Below, piece after piece: positions 24,913 through 32,464 of a DNA stretch of 63,357 bases (positions are counted from its first letter, which is position 1; every line of letters starts with the position of its first letter). This DNA comes from Deltaproteobacteria bacterium. GTDB lineage: Bacteria > Desulfobacterota > Desulfobaccia > Desulfobaccales > 0-14-0-80-60-11. A model generated the notes under the pieces. It saw nothing but the letters and a program-made list of their open reading frames with translations, did no database searches and was not told where the DNA came from. The stretch lies in NCBI GenBank assembly GCA_023381945.1, contig JAMCQY010000102.1, positions 1 through 63,357 of the forward strand. The letters are read 5' to 3'. Both the position numbers and the translations under genes were made by a program.

Positions 24913-25076
24913 TATTCGGGTGCCCGTATAGGGCATAATAGGGAAGCCGGTGCAAAACCGGCGCGGTCCCGCCGCTGTAACCGGGGACGAAACCTGCATA
25001 TGGCCACTGTCTTGCATAAGCGAGATGGGAAGGCGCAGGGATTAGGTTGAACCGGAAGTCAGAAGACCTGCCCGGA
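24913..25076 (+). ncRNA. Cobalamin riboswitch
   Basis: All main conserved blocks are present in order: GGTGCCCGTATAGGGC, AGGGAAGCCGGTGCAA with the pairing CCGGC, the B12 box GCCGCTGTAACC, CCACTG, GGGAAGGCGC, and the closing GAAGTCAGAAGACCTGCCCG. Ends are approximate. It senses adenosyl- or hydroxo-cobalamin and should repress the chelatase gene downstream when B12 is plentiful. Confidence 0.95.
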
Positions 25077-25145
25077 TGAAAGGCTTAAGCCCCTACGAGG
25101 CATAGTGGGCGGTAAGCTGCATTAAGGATAAAGAAGCTGGGTGCA

Positions 25146-25180
25146 ATCCTTAAGTCTTGGTGACTTAAGGATTTTTTTTT
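25146..25180 (+). terminator. Riboswitch expression-platform terminator
   Basis: A perfect 11-bp stem (ATCCTTAAGTC/GACTTAAGGAT), 5-base loop and nine T lie between the riboswitch and the ribosome site of cbiK. This is a transcriptional-attenuation switch: B12 bound, terminator forms. Confidence 0.92.
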
Positions 25181-25209
25181 GGAGAAAAATTCAGCTAAGG
25201 GAGGACACC

Positions 25210-26076
25210 ATGGTAAAGCAGAAGAGGTTTGTATGGACATCTTTGGCGCTTGTTCTCGCAATGATAAGCGCCCCTTGGATCCTGAGCGCGGCTACAACGG
25301 ACAAACCAGCCATCGTGCTGACGGCCTTCGGCACCACTACGGAGGCCTTCGAAACTTACAACCATTTCGAACAGAAAGTCAAGGAACGCTTTCCTGATTA
25401 TGAAATCCGCTGGGCCTTCACTTCCCATAAAGTCCGGGGCAAGTTGGCCCAGGAAAAGGGGCAAAAGCTCAATGACCTGCCCGGGACCTTGCAGGAACTG
25501 AAGACAGCCGGATATACCCGGGTGGCCGTGCAGTCGCTCCATATAGTGCCGGGGGAGGAATGGGAAAAGAAGATCGTAAAGGAAAGCCGGGGAATTCCAG
25601 GTATGAAAATTGGTCTGGGAAAACCTCTGCTGAGCAGCCCCAAGGATCGTGAGCGGGTACTCCAGGCCGTGGCCCAGACATTTCCCAAGGATTTAAAGAA
25701 TACTGCGGTGGTCCTGGTGGCCCATGGCACCCCCAGTCCGGAAGCAACCAAGGCCTATATAGCTTTTGACCGGCTGCTGCGTGCCCATTACCAGAACGTC
25801 TTTTTGGGCGCCGTAGAAGGCAAACCCACCAGGGAAGAGGCTATGGCGGATGTCAAGAAAACCGGGGCCGCCGCGGTGGTTTTGATGCCCTTCATGTTTG
25901 TGGCCGGCGAGCATGTGGCCAAGGACATGTTGGGTGACGGCCCGGAGAGCTGGAAATCCGAGCTTCTCAAGCAAAAAGCCTATCGCATCGAAGGGATCAC
26001 TAAAGGGCTGGGGTATCAGGACGGGATCGTGAATATTTATCTAGACCACCTGGCGCAGGCGCTCAAAGGCTTATAG
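25210..26076 (+). CDS. cbiK: Exported anaerobic cobaltochelatase CbiK
   Basis: 288 residues; ATG 25210 after GGGAGGACACC. A signal peptide (MVKQKRFVWTSLALVLAMIS... ending near SAA) marks it as the periplasmic form known from Desulfovibrio (CbiK-P). The chelatase domain begins IVLTAFGTTTEAF and contains the metal-site His in SLHIVPGEEW and VLVAHGTPSPEA, plus MLPFMFVAGEH-like MPFMFVAGEHVAKDM near the end. Cytoplasmic CbiK inserts cobalt into sirohydrochlorin. The exported form may instead handle metal or haem in the periplasm. The cobalamin riboswitch ties it to corrinoid or cobalt supply, which the acs operon needs. Confidence 0.92.
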   Translation: MVKQKRFVWTSLALVLAMISAPWILSAATTDKPAIVLTAFGTTTEAFETYNHFEQKVKERFPDYEIRWAFTSHKVRGKLAQEKGQKLNDLPGTLQELKTAGYTRVAVQSLHIVPGEEWEKKIVKESRGIPGMKIGLGKPLLSSPKDRERVLQAVAQTFPKDLKNTAVVLVAHGTPSPEATKAYIAFDRLLRAHYQNVFLGAVEGKPTREEAMADVKKTGAAAVVLMPFMFVAGEHVAKDMLGDGPESWKSELLKQKAYRIEGITKGLGYQDGIVNIYLDHLAQALKGL

Positions 26077-26084
26077 GAGGATAT

Positions 26085-26342
26085 ATGAAAAGCGGGCTGA
26101 TCGTTTATCTGGTGGGGGGCGCAGAATTGCCGGAAGACTTTGATCTGGCAGGCTGCTGTAAGGAAATCGGCTTCCCAGCAGATCAGGTGGAGTTGGTGGG
26201 ATCGGGGCAAGGATTCTTTGAGGTGAACGATGCCTGGCACTACCTGTTTACCAGGGGTTATGGGGACATCAAGCTCTTAGTAGCCCAAACAGACAAAAAC
26301 TGTTTGCAGCCAGTACACCCTTTGGTTCGTCTTAGCGGATAG
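26085..26342 (+). CDS. Unknown 85-residue protein downstream of cbiK
   Basis: Starts eight bases after the cbiK stop with AGGAGG before the ATG. The sequence is a compact alpha/beta pattern (GLIVYLVGGAELPEDFDL, CCKEIGFPADQVELVGS, GFFEVNDAWHYLFTRG) with an adjacent Cys pair and no signal peptide. I do not recognise the family. Co-transcription with cbiK under the riboswitch suggests a corrinoid-, tetrapyrrole- or metal-related role. Confidence 0.7.
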   Translation: MKSGLIVYLVGGAELPEDFDLAGCCKEIGFPADQVELVGSGQGFFEVNDAWHYLFTRGYGDIKLLVAQTDKNCLQPVHPLVRLSG

Positions 26343-26428
26343 GACATGTGAAGGAAAAGGGAAAGCCCCGCGAACGCTCGTTTTCGGCCCTGATGGATAA
26401 CAATGAAAACAGGGTTGATTGAAAAGGT

Positions 26429-26457
26429 TTGACAATGAAATCGATTAACTTTAAGAT
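26429..26457 (+). promoter_or_regulatory. Putative sigma-70 promoter of beta-barrel gene 1
   Basis: TTGACA (26429-26434) and TAAGAT (26452-26457) with a 17-base spacer, about 200 bases before the gene. Confidence 0.55.
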
Positions 26458-26520
26458 TCGTATATCGAAGGCGCTGGAAGCCCTTCCGCGTATTTTTAGA
26501 CCATACCCTAGGATTTTTTA

Positions 26521-26570
26521 AGCCACGAAGGCCCGCAGCCCAGTAGGGCGGGGGATTCGCGGCTTTTTTT
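26521..26570 (+). terminator. Terminator-like stem-loop in the leader of beta-barrel gene 1
   Basis: AGCCACGAA pairs with TTCGCGGCT (one mismatch), with inner pairing CCCGC/GCGGG, followed by seven T. It lies between the promoter at 26429 and the gene at 26663. It may be an attenuator or, if the promoter is not used, the terminator for the cbiK operon. Confidence 0.6.
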
Positions 26571-26662
26571 ATGCCGCGAACTTGGAGACCGGTCACAAGA
26601 CCAGGATTAGAAAATAGCGTTGAAAGGAGCATATTGATGTTGCGGAAACGAAGGAGAAGAAA

Positions 26663-27691
26663 ATGATGAACCGTAAGACCGGTAGGGCAGTCTGGCTTAT
26701 GGTTGCCCTGGTGCTGGGATTTCACTGGATATTGGCCTGGGCGCCAGCCGCGGCCCAGGGTCCCGTGGCGCCTTTGCTGGAGAAGCCGCAGCCAACCTCC
26801 GAACATCCGGGACCCGCGGAGCAGGGAGAAACGACCACTACCTGCGGCCCGCTGATCACCGACACTTGCTTGCCCATCGAGGAGCACCATGCCAGCTTGC
26901 AGGTACTTGGGTCCTTGTCTATGTATACGGCCAATTTCAGCCCCAACTGGCGGAGCGTGAGCGTCAAAGGGGACCAATACACCTTTAGCATGCCGGTAAA
27001 ATTCACTTATGGCCCCGCCAAAAATCTGGAGACCTACATCGTTGTGCCCTTCATCTATAACTGGCTTAATAATGTGGATCGCGGCGCCGCCGGCCCCAAT
27101 GGCGAACGTAATGCCGGTTACGCCGGCATTGGCGATATCACCACAGTGGCCAAATACAACCTGTTGCCGGAAGGCGAGATTCGCCCGGCGGTCACCGCAG
27201 TGGGCGGGGTAGGCTGGCCCACCGGCCACGCCTCGCGCCTCAACCCCAGGTTCCTGGGCCAGGATGCCGTCGGTACCGGCTCCTTCAACTTCATCACCGG
27301 CGTCAACCTGTACAAGTGGGTGAAACCCTTCCTGTTTTACAGCAATATCTGGTTGAACAGCCCGGTCAATCTTTACCGACTCAGAGGCAATAATTTTCCA
27401 CAGAATGTCCGTAACCGTGAAAACGTGACCTTCAACCTGGCGGCAGAATATCCCCTCAATAAGCAATGGATTCTCTTGCTGGAGATGTACAGCAATTGGT
27501 CCTGGTCAAATAGCGCGCCGGAATCCCTGGGCTATCAGTCTCCCGCCCCCATTTTGGGCTTCCTGCCGGGGATCGAATACTTCGCCACGGAGAAATGGGC
27601 CTTTGCCGCCGGTGTCGCCTTTGACGCCCTGGGCAAATTTGCCAGTAGTAGAACCATCGTCCCCACATTCTCGGTGTACTACAACTTCTAA
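26663..27691 (+). CDS. Outer-membrane beta-barrel transporter, paralogue 1
   Basis: 342 residues with AAGGAG before the ATG and a signal peptide (residues about 1-33 ending AWAPAAAQ). The mature protein has a short Pro-rich linker, the motif TCGPLITDTCLPIEEHH with two Cys, and alternating amphipathic strands (YAGIGDITTVAKYNLLPEG, PTGHASRLNPRF). It ends in SVYYNF, the terminal aromatic residue typical of outer-membrane barrels. It belongs to the loosely defined transporter/Phenol_MetA_deg superfamily. It is the first of three tandem paralogues. Substrate unknown. Confidence 0.75.
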   Translation: MMNRKTGRAVWLMVALVLGFHWILAWAPAAAQGPVAPLLEKPQPTSEHPGPAEQGETTTTCGPLITDTCLPIEEHHASLQVLGSLSMYTANFSPNWRSVSVKGDQYTFSMPVKFTYGPAKNLETYIVVPFIYNWLNNVDRGAAGPNGERNAGYAGIGDITTVAKYNLLPEGEIRPAVTAVGGVGWPTGHASRLNPRFLGQDAVGTGSFNFITGVNLYKWVKPFLFYSNIWLNSPVNLYRLRGNNFPQNVRNRENVTFNLAAEYPLNKQWILLLEMYSNWSWSNSAPESLGYQSPAPILGFLPGIEYFATEKWAFAAGVAFDALGKFASSRTIVPTFSVYYNF

Positions 27692-27714
27692 TTGAGTCGG
27701 CGGAAAATTTCCTT

Positions 27715-27748
27715 GGGGCTGACTGCCTGGGACGTCAGCCCCGATTCT
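27715..27748 (+). terminator. Terminator after beta-barrel gene 1
   Basis: 9-bp stem GGGGCTGAC/GTCAGCCCC, 10-base loop, then ATTCTTTT. A related terminator follows paralogue 2, so the duplicated unit included it. Confidence 0.7.
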
Positions 27749-28009
27749 TTTCCCGGTACGGCTGCCTCTCCCGATTCTGCCTTACTCCCCTTTAAAACAA
27801 GACTGCTCCCGGAGCGATAAAAGGGTTCCTTCAGTAAGCCGGCTCTCGTCCCCTGGTTAACATCAGGGCGTCGCAGAGCCCAAAGGAGGTGCGGGGCAAA
27901 GGTTTAATGTCAGTGAAAAGATGTACTAAATTGTAATAAATTCCTGTCCTGGTTCTACAAAAATGCAGACACGATTGAGATAATATCCTGATTTTACCTG
28001 TAATTAATT
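27749..28009. other. Non-coding leader of beta-barrel gene 2
   Basis: 260 bases, AT-rich toward the end, without a credible frame. It presumably contains activator sites for the sigma-54 promoter at 28010, but no clear palindrome stood out. Confidence 0.4.
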
Positions 28010-28025
28010 TGGTACAAGACTTGCT
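28010..28025 (+). promoter_or_regulatory. Sigma-54 promoter of beta-barrel gene 2
   Basis: TGGTACAAGACTTGCT fits TGGYACRNNNNTTGCW at every defined position, with GG and GC 10 bases apart. It is 67 bases before the gene. Confidence 0.78.
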
Positions 28026-28091
28026 TTAATTTTAACTTGATTTAATCCCAAAGAATCTTAAATTTACAAACAATGCTTCAAAAGGGGAATC

Positions 28092-29087
28092 ATGATGCAA
28101 CCGTCCCTCGGCAAGACAATCTGGCTCATCCTGGCCACGGTTTTGGTGTTTCAGTGGTCTCTCATCTCGTCACCGGCGGCGGCCCAAGGCCCGGCCGCCC
28201 TGATGGCGAAGCCGGCCCCCGCGGCGGAACAGAAAGAAGAAACTCCCTCCACCTGCGGTCCCTTGATCAGCGACACCTGCAATCCCATCGAGACCCACAA
28301 ACTCAGCATGCAAGTCCTTTTCGGCTATGAATTTGATATCGGAAACGTCACCAATAATTGGCGCAAAGTGAGCGCCAAAGGAGATTTTCCCACCTTCTTC
28401 ACCAACCTCAAAATTATTTATGGCCCAACTAAAAACCTGGAGACGTACGTCATCATTCCTTACATTCATAACTGGGCCAATAACTTAGACCGCAGTATTG
28501 CCGGCCCCAACGGCGAACGCAACGCCAATTACGGCGGCATCGGCGATATCACCATGGTGGGCAAATACCTGCTGCTGCCCGAAACCGACTACCGGCCCGC
28601 CGTGGCCGGGGTCGCGGGACTGACCGTTCCCACCGGCCACGCCTCGCGCCTCAACCCGAGATTCCTGATCGCCGACTCCGTCGGCACCGGGGCTTTCACT
28701 TTCATCACCGGCGTCAACCTGTTCAAATATCTGAAACCTTTCTTGGTGCACAGCCAAATCTGGATGAATACCCCGGTAAATGTCTACGAACAGACCCCGA
28801 GAAATGTTCGTTCCCGGGAATATGTGACCTTCAACGTGGCGGTAGAATACCCCATCACCAAGCGCTGGATCGCACTGTTTGAGTTTTTCAGCAACTGGAC
28901 CTGGACGAACCTCGCGCCGCAAAACATCAGCTTCACCACGCCCCAAACCCTGATAGGGGTGCTTCCGGGAATTGAATTCGTGATCAACGATAAATGGGCC
29001 TGCGCTGCCGGTGCGAGCATTGAGCTTTTCGGGAAAAACGGCAATTATGAATACACCCCCATGCTTACGGTGTATCGCAATTTTTAA
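28092..29087 (+). CDS. Outer-membrane beta-barrel transporter, paralogue 2
   Basis: 331 residues, AGGGGAATC before the ATG, signal peptide ending near SSPAAAQ. It shares the layout of paralogue 1 almost segment by segment (STCGPLISDTCNPIETHK, YGGIGDITMVGKYLLLPE, PTGHASRLNPRF) and ends LTVYRNF. The two Cys in the first motif are conserved. Unlike its neighbours it has a clear sigma-54 promoter, so it is probably induced by a specific signal. Substrate unknown. Confidence 0.75.
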   Translation: MMQPSLGKTIWLILATVLVFQWSLISSPAAAQGPAALMAKPAPAAEQKEETPSTCGPLISDTCNPIETHKLSMQVLFGYEFDIGNVTNNWRKVSAKGDFPTFFTNLKIIYGPTKNLETYVIIPYIHNWANNLDRSIAGPNGERNANYGGIGDITMVGKYLLLPETDYRPAVAGVAGLTVPTGHASRLNPRFLIADSVGTGAFTFITGVNLFKYLKPFLVHSQIWMNTPVNVYEQTPRNVRSREYVTFNVAVEYPITKRWIALFEFFSNWTWTNLAPQNISFTTPQTLIGVLPGIEFVINDKWACAAGASIELFGKNGNYEYTPMLTVYRNF

Positions 29088-29107
29088 CTGAGCCGGCCGG
29101 AAATTTC

Positions 29108-29146
29108 TTGGGGCTGCGGGCTTGTGCCTCCAGCCCCAAATTTTTT
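29108..29146 (+). terminator. Terminator after beta-barrel gene 2
   Basis: 9-bp stem TTGGGGCTG/CAGCCCCAA followed by six T; similar in position and sequence to the one after paralogue 1. Confidence 0.75.
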
Positions 29147-29206
29147 CGCGTTCGGGAGCGCATCGGTCTGCTATAATGCCAGCCAAAAAAAGGACTGGCC
29201 CCACCG

Positions 29207-30157
29207 TTGACCAAGAAAGTCCGGATTATAGTGGTGGTGCTGATCTTGGCGGCCCTGTTGGCCTCCGCCGGGGCCGAGGCGGCGGCGCCACTCCCTGACC
29301 CTCTCCCCACCACCGGCCCCATCATTACCGATACCGCCGTTCCCCAGGCTACCGGCGCCTTAACCCTGCAGCCCTACTGGAGCCTGGGATTGGTGGGGGG
29401 AAGATTTTCGGCCAACTGGCGCCGGGTGAGCGCCGGCGGCAATTTCGCCTCCCTGGAAATGCCGGTCAAGCTCACCTACGGACCGGCCCCCAAGACCGAG
29501 GTCTCTCTCCAGGCCGCCTTGCTCCAGAATTGGGCCGGCCAGGTGGAAGCAGCCGGGCCGGGGGGAAGCCGTGCCGCCGCTTTCACCGGCCTGGGAGATA
29601 TTTACTTCGAGGCAAAATACCAGCTCCTGGAGGAGACCGCCCGGCGGCCCACGGTCAGCGCCATTTTGATCGTGAATTTTCCCAGCGGCCACCACTTCCG
29701 CCTCAATCCCGGGAGACTGGACACCGATGCCCTGGGAGGAGGCACCTGGGCCTTCACGCCCGGCGTCAATCTGGCTAAGCGGCTGGGGCCCGTCTATCTT
29801 TATGCCAACCTGTGGTACAGCTTCCCCACCCGGAACCCGGGCGTGCCGGTCAACCAGCAAGCAGGGCCGATCCTCTTTCCGGTCCACGGCCGGGACCTTA
29901 TCACCGCGAATTTTGCCGCAGAATGGGCCTTAACCCCTCAGTGGGTCGCCCTGCTGGAATTCTATAATTCTTGGGACGCGGGGCCTCTATTCCGCCATTC
30001 CAGGGAGCCTCTCAGCAGCCTTACGGGGGTCTTGCCGGGGATCGAGTTTATCTTCAGTCCGAGATGGTCCGCCGCCCTGGGGGTGGCCGTAGACCTGGCC
30101 GGGAAAAACTCCTTTTACAGCTATACTCCCATTTTTACGGTGCTGTTAAATTATTAG
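29207..30157 (+). CDS. Outer-membrane beta-barrel transporter, paralogue 3
   Basis: 316 residues. The likely start is TTG 29207, giving MTKKVRIIVVVLILAALLAS as signal peptide. A weak AGGA lies upstream, and the GTG codons further in are alternatives. The mature protein keeps TGPIITDTAVPQATGAL but has lost both Cys of the paralogues. It retains GLGDIYFEAKYQLLEE and FPSGHHFRLNPGR and ends TVLLNY. A TATAAT (29171-29176) upstream could be its -10 box. It is the most diverged of the three. Confidence 0.7.
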   Translation: MTKKVRIIVVVLILAALLASAGAEAAAPLPDPLPTTGPIITDTAVPQATGALTLQPYWSLGLVGGRFSANWRRVSAGGNFASLEMPVKLTYGPAPKTEVSLQAALLQNWAGQVEAAGPGGSRAAAFTGLGDIYFEAKYQLLEETARRPTVSAILIVNFPSGHHFRLNPGRLDTDALGGGTWAFTPGVNLAKRLGPVYLYANLWYSFPTRNPGVPVNQQAGPILFPVHGRDLITANFAAEWALTPQWVALLEFYNSWDAGPLFRHSREPLSSLTGVLPGIEFIFSPRWSAALGVAVDLAGKNSFYSYTPIFTVLLNY

Positions 30158-30164
30158 GATGAAG

Positions 30165-30238
30165 TGGCTGGGGGACTAGGATTCGAACCTAGATCGGCGA
30201 CTCCAAAGGCCGCTGTCCTGCCATTGGACGATCCCCCA
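30165..30238 (-). tRNA. tRNA-Gln (anticodon TTG)
   Basis: On the minus strand all arms fold: acceptor TGGGGGA/TCCCCCA, D arm GTCC...GGAC, anticodon stem GCGGC/GTCGC with loop CTTTGGA (anticodon TTG), T arm CTAGG-TTCGAAT-CCTAG. The CCA end is encoded. It stands alone between the beta-barrel genes and cooC. Confidence 0.95.
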
Positions 30239-30468
30239 GGATGGCCTTGAGGCCTTGGCGGGTGAGCCTGGAATAAGCTTTAGGGAAATTATAATTTTAA
30301 TCTTTAAGGCCGCGCAAGTCTTTTGTCCAGATTTGTTTGAGAGTGCTTCTCAGACCCCGTCTTTCCATAGGGAAAAGCCATGCAATTTGGCGGGATTCGC
30401 CGCGCTTGCATGGAATTGCAAGTTTTATATAATTGTGAATAGTTTCACGCTGATTAAGGAGGCAACCT

Positions 30469-31218
30469 GTGAGTTTTTTGATCGCCATGGCGGGCAAGGG
30501 CGGCACCGGCAAAACCACCACCGCCGGCCTGTTTCTGCGTTATCTGGTGGAGCACGGCAAGACGCCGGTATTGGCAGTGGATGCCGATGCCAACAGCAAT
30601 TTCAACGAAGTCCTGGGCCTCGAGGTCGAGATGACGGTGGGCCAGGCTCGTGAAGAAATGAAAAAGGGTGGCGGCCTGGTGGATATTACCAAGGACCAGC
30701 TCATCGAGATGCGCATCAATCAGTGCCTGGTGGAACACGAAGGCTTCGACCTCATCGCCATGGGCCAACCCGAAGGCCCCGGCTGTTATTGCGCCGCCAA
30801 TAACCTGGTGGCCCACTTCATGGATGTCCTGGCGAAAAATTATCCTTACATCTTGATGGATAATGAAGCGGGCATGGAGCACATGAGCCGCCTCACTACC
30901 CATGCAGTGGACCTGCTGGTGCTGGTTTCGGACCCCTCGTGGCGAGGCATCCAGGCGGTCGGCCGTCTCAAGCAACTGGCCCAGGCCCTGAAGGTCGTAG
31001 TGGGACGGACGGCGCTCATCGTCAACCGGGTGACTAATGGCCTCAGCGACCAAGCCGCGGCCCAAATCGCGGCTCAGGGTTTGGAACTTGCCGGCCTGAT
31101 TCCCGAGGATTCCCTCATCGCCGAGTTCGATAGCCAGGGCCGTCCCACCTACCAGCTGCCTGCCGATTCCCCAGCATTACAAGCAGCTTATGGAATCTTT
31201 GCTAAATTGCTCACATGA
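30469..31218 (+). CDS. cooC: CooC-type nickel-insertion ATPase
   Basis: 249 residues; GTG start with AAGGAGG six bases before. It is a SIMIBI/MinD-type P-loop ATPase with deviant Walker A GKGGTGKTTT (residues about 8-17). It carries the CxC motif of CooC proteins in GPGCYCAANN, where nickel or zinc binds at the dimer interface, and switch II DNEAGMEHMSR. CooC matures the Ni-Fe-S cluster of CO dehydrogenase. It is directly upstream of the acs genes, as usual. Confidence 0.92.
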   Translation: MSFLIAMAGKGGTGKTTTAGLFLRYLVEHGKTPVLAVDADANSNFNEVLGLEVEMTVGQAREEMKKGGGLVDITKDQLIEMRINQCLVEHEGFDLIAMGQPEGPGCYCAANNLVAHFMDVLAKNYPYILMDNEAGMEHMSRLTTHAVDLLVLVSDPSWRGIQAVGRLKQLAQALKVVVGRTALIVNRVTNGLSDQAAAQIAAQGLELAGLIPEDSLIAEFDSQGRPTYQLPADSPALQAAYGIFAKLLT

Positions 31219-31254
31219 AAGCGCGTAAGCGCGGGCTGTAGCGTGATTTTTTAC

Positions 31255-31291
31255 TTGACAGGTTGACCAATAAATTATTATTTTCACAATG
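31255..31291 (+). promoter_or_regulatory. Putative promoter region of the acs structural genes
   Basis: TTGACA (31255) and TTGACC (31263) precede an AT-rich stretch; TTGACC and ACAATG (31286) are 17 bases apart. It lies between cooC and acsD and may give the structural genes a promoter of their own. Confidence 0.4.
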
Positions 31292-31362
31292 TTTATACCT
31301 CCGCAGGTTTAAATCAAGTTAACATGCCGGCAATTCCGGAAAAAATTAAGGAGGGAACTACC

Positions 31363-32310
31363 TTGGCCTTCGAGATTCCCAAGCAGATTTACTCGGGTTC
31401 GATCAAAACCGTAACCATTGGCAAAGGCGATAAAGCCATCACGCTGGGAGGCGAAACCTCCTACCCCTTCTATGTTTTTGAAGGGGTCATGCCCAACAAA
31501 CCCCGGATTGCCTTGGAAGTCTGGGACAAGGACCCGGGCGAAGAGTGGGCCGCTCCGGCCTACGCCGCCATCAAGGACGTGGCCAAAGATCCGGTGGCCT
31601 GGGCCCAAAAGTGCGTGAAGGATTTCGGGGCCGACGCGGTCGCCCTGATCCTGAACAGCACCGATCCCAACGGGGACAACGCTTCCCCTGAGGCCGCGGC
31701 GGCCACCGCCAAGAAGGTGGCTGCGGCTATTGACGTGCCCCTGATCGTTTTCGGCACCAGCAACGTCGAAAAGGACGCCGAAGTGCTGCCGGCGGTGGCG
31801 GAAGCCTGTTCTGATAAACCCATCGTCATCGGACCGGTGCAGGACAAGAATTATAAAAAAATCGGCGCTGCCGCCCTGGCTTACGGCCACACCGTGATCG
31901 CCAACTCCCCCATCGATGTTAACCTGGCCAAACAGTTGAATATCCTGCTGGGGCAGTTGGGGGTTCAGGACAGCAAAATCCTGGTGGATCCCACCACCGG
32001 CGGCTTGGGATATGGCATGGAATACACCTACTCCGTCATGGAGCGGGACCGCATGGCCGCTTTGACCCAGGAAGATGACAAGCTGCAGCTGCCTATCATT
32101 AACTATGTTGGTCAAGAAGTTTGGAAGGTAAAAGAGTGCAAACAGACGAATGAAGAAGCGCCGCAACTGGGCGACCAGACCAAGCGGGGCATTCTCATGG
32201 AAGCCATCACTGCCGTGGACCTGCTGCTGGCCGGAAGCGATTTGCTCATCATGCGCCATCCGGAAGCGGTGAAACTTGTCAAATCCATTATCCAGGAACT
32301 GGCTGGCTAA
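31363..32310 (+). CDS. acsD: Corrinoid/iron-sulfur protein small subunit
   Basis: 315 residues from TTG 31363, chosen because AAGGAGGG lies seven bases before it; the ATG at 31324 has no ribosome site and overlaps that Shine-Dalgarno. The product is the TIM-barrel small subunit of the corrinoid Fe-S protein (VTIGKGDKAITLGGETSYPF, VALILNSTDPNG, ILVDPTTGGLGYG). With AcsC it carries the methyl group between methyl-tetrahydrofolate and acetyl-CoA synthase. It is the first of five acs genes in a row. Confidence 0.95.
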   Translation: MAFEIPKQIYSGSIKTVTIGKGDKAITLGGETSYPFYVFEGVMPNKPRIALEVWDKDPGEEWAAPAYAAIKDVAKDPVAWAQKCVKDFGADAVALILNSTDPNGDNASPEAAAATAKKVAAAIDVPLIVFGTSNVEKDAEVLPAVAEACSDKPIVIGPVQDKNYKKIGAAALAYGHTVIANSPIDVNLAKQLNILLGQLGVQDSKILVDPTTGGLGYGMEYTYSVMERDRMAALTQEDDKLQLPIINYVGQEVWKVKECKQTNEEAPQLGDQTKRGILMEAITAVDLLLAGSDLLIMRHPEAVKLVKSIIQELAG

Positions 32311-32464
32311 GGCCCGCGGCTTCCCTGGAATATTACCACATTGTCCTGGAGCCCGGCCCACTTCTCTTTCTGGAAATGGACGCAACCCCGAGGGTGCGGG
32401 CTCTCTTTGCCAAGAGGGGCCATGAAGGTCGCCTCTGATAGTAAGAAACTGGAGGATTATTTTA

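Noticed and set aside
30165..30238. tRNA-Trp or tRNA-Pro reading
   Set aside because: The anticodon loop CTTTGGA gives TTG at positions 34-36 once the five-base stem GCGGC/GTCGC is set, which is Gln.
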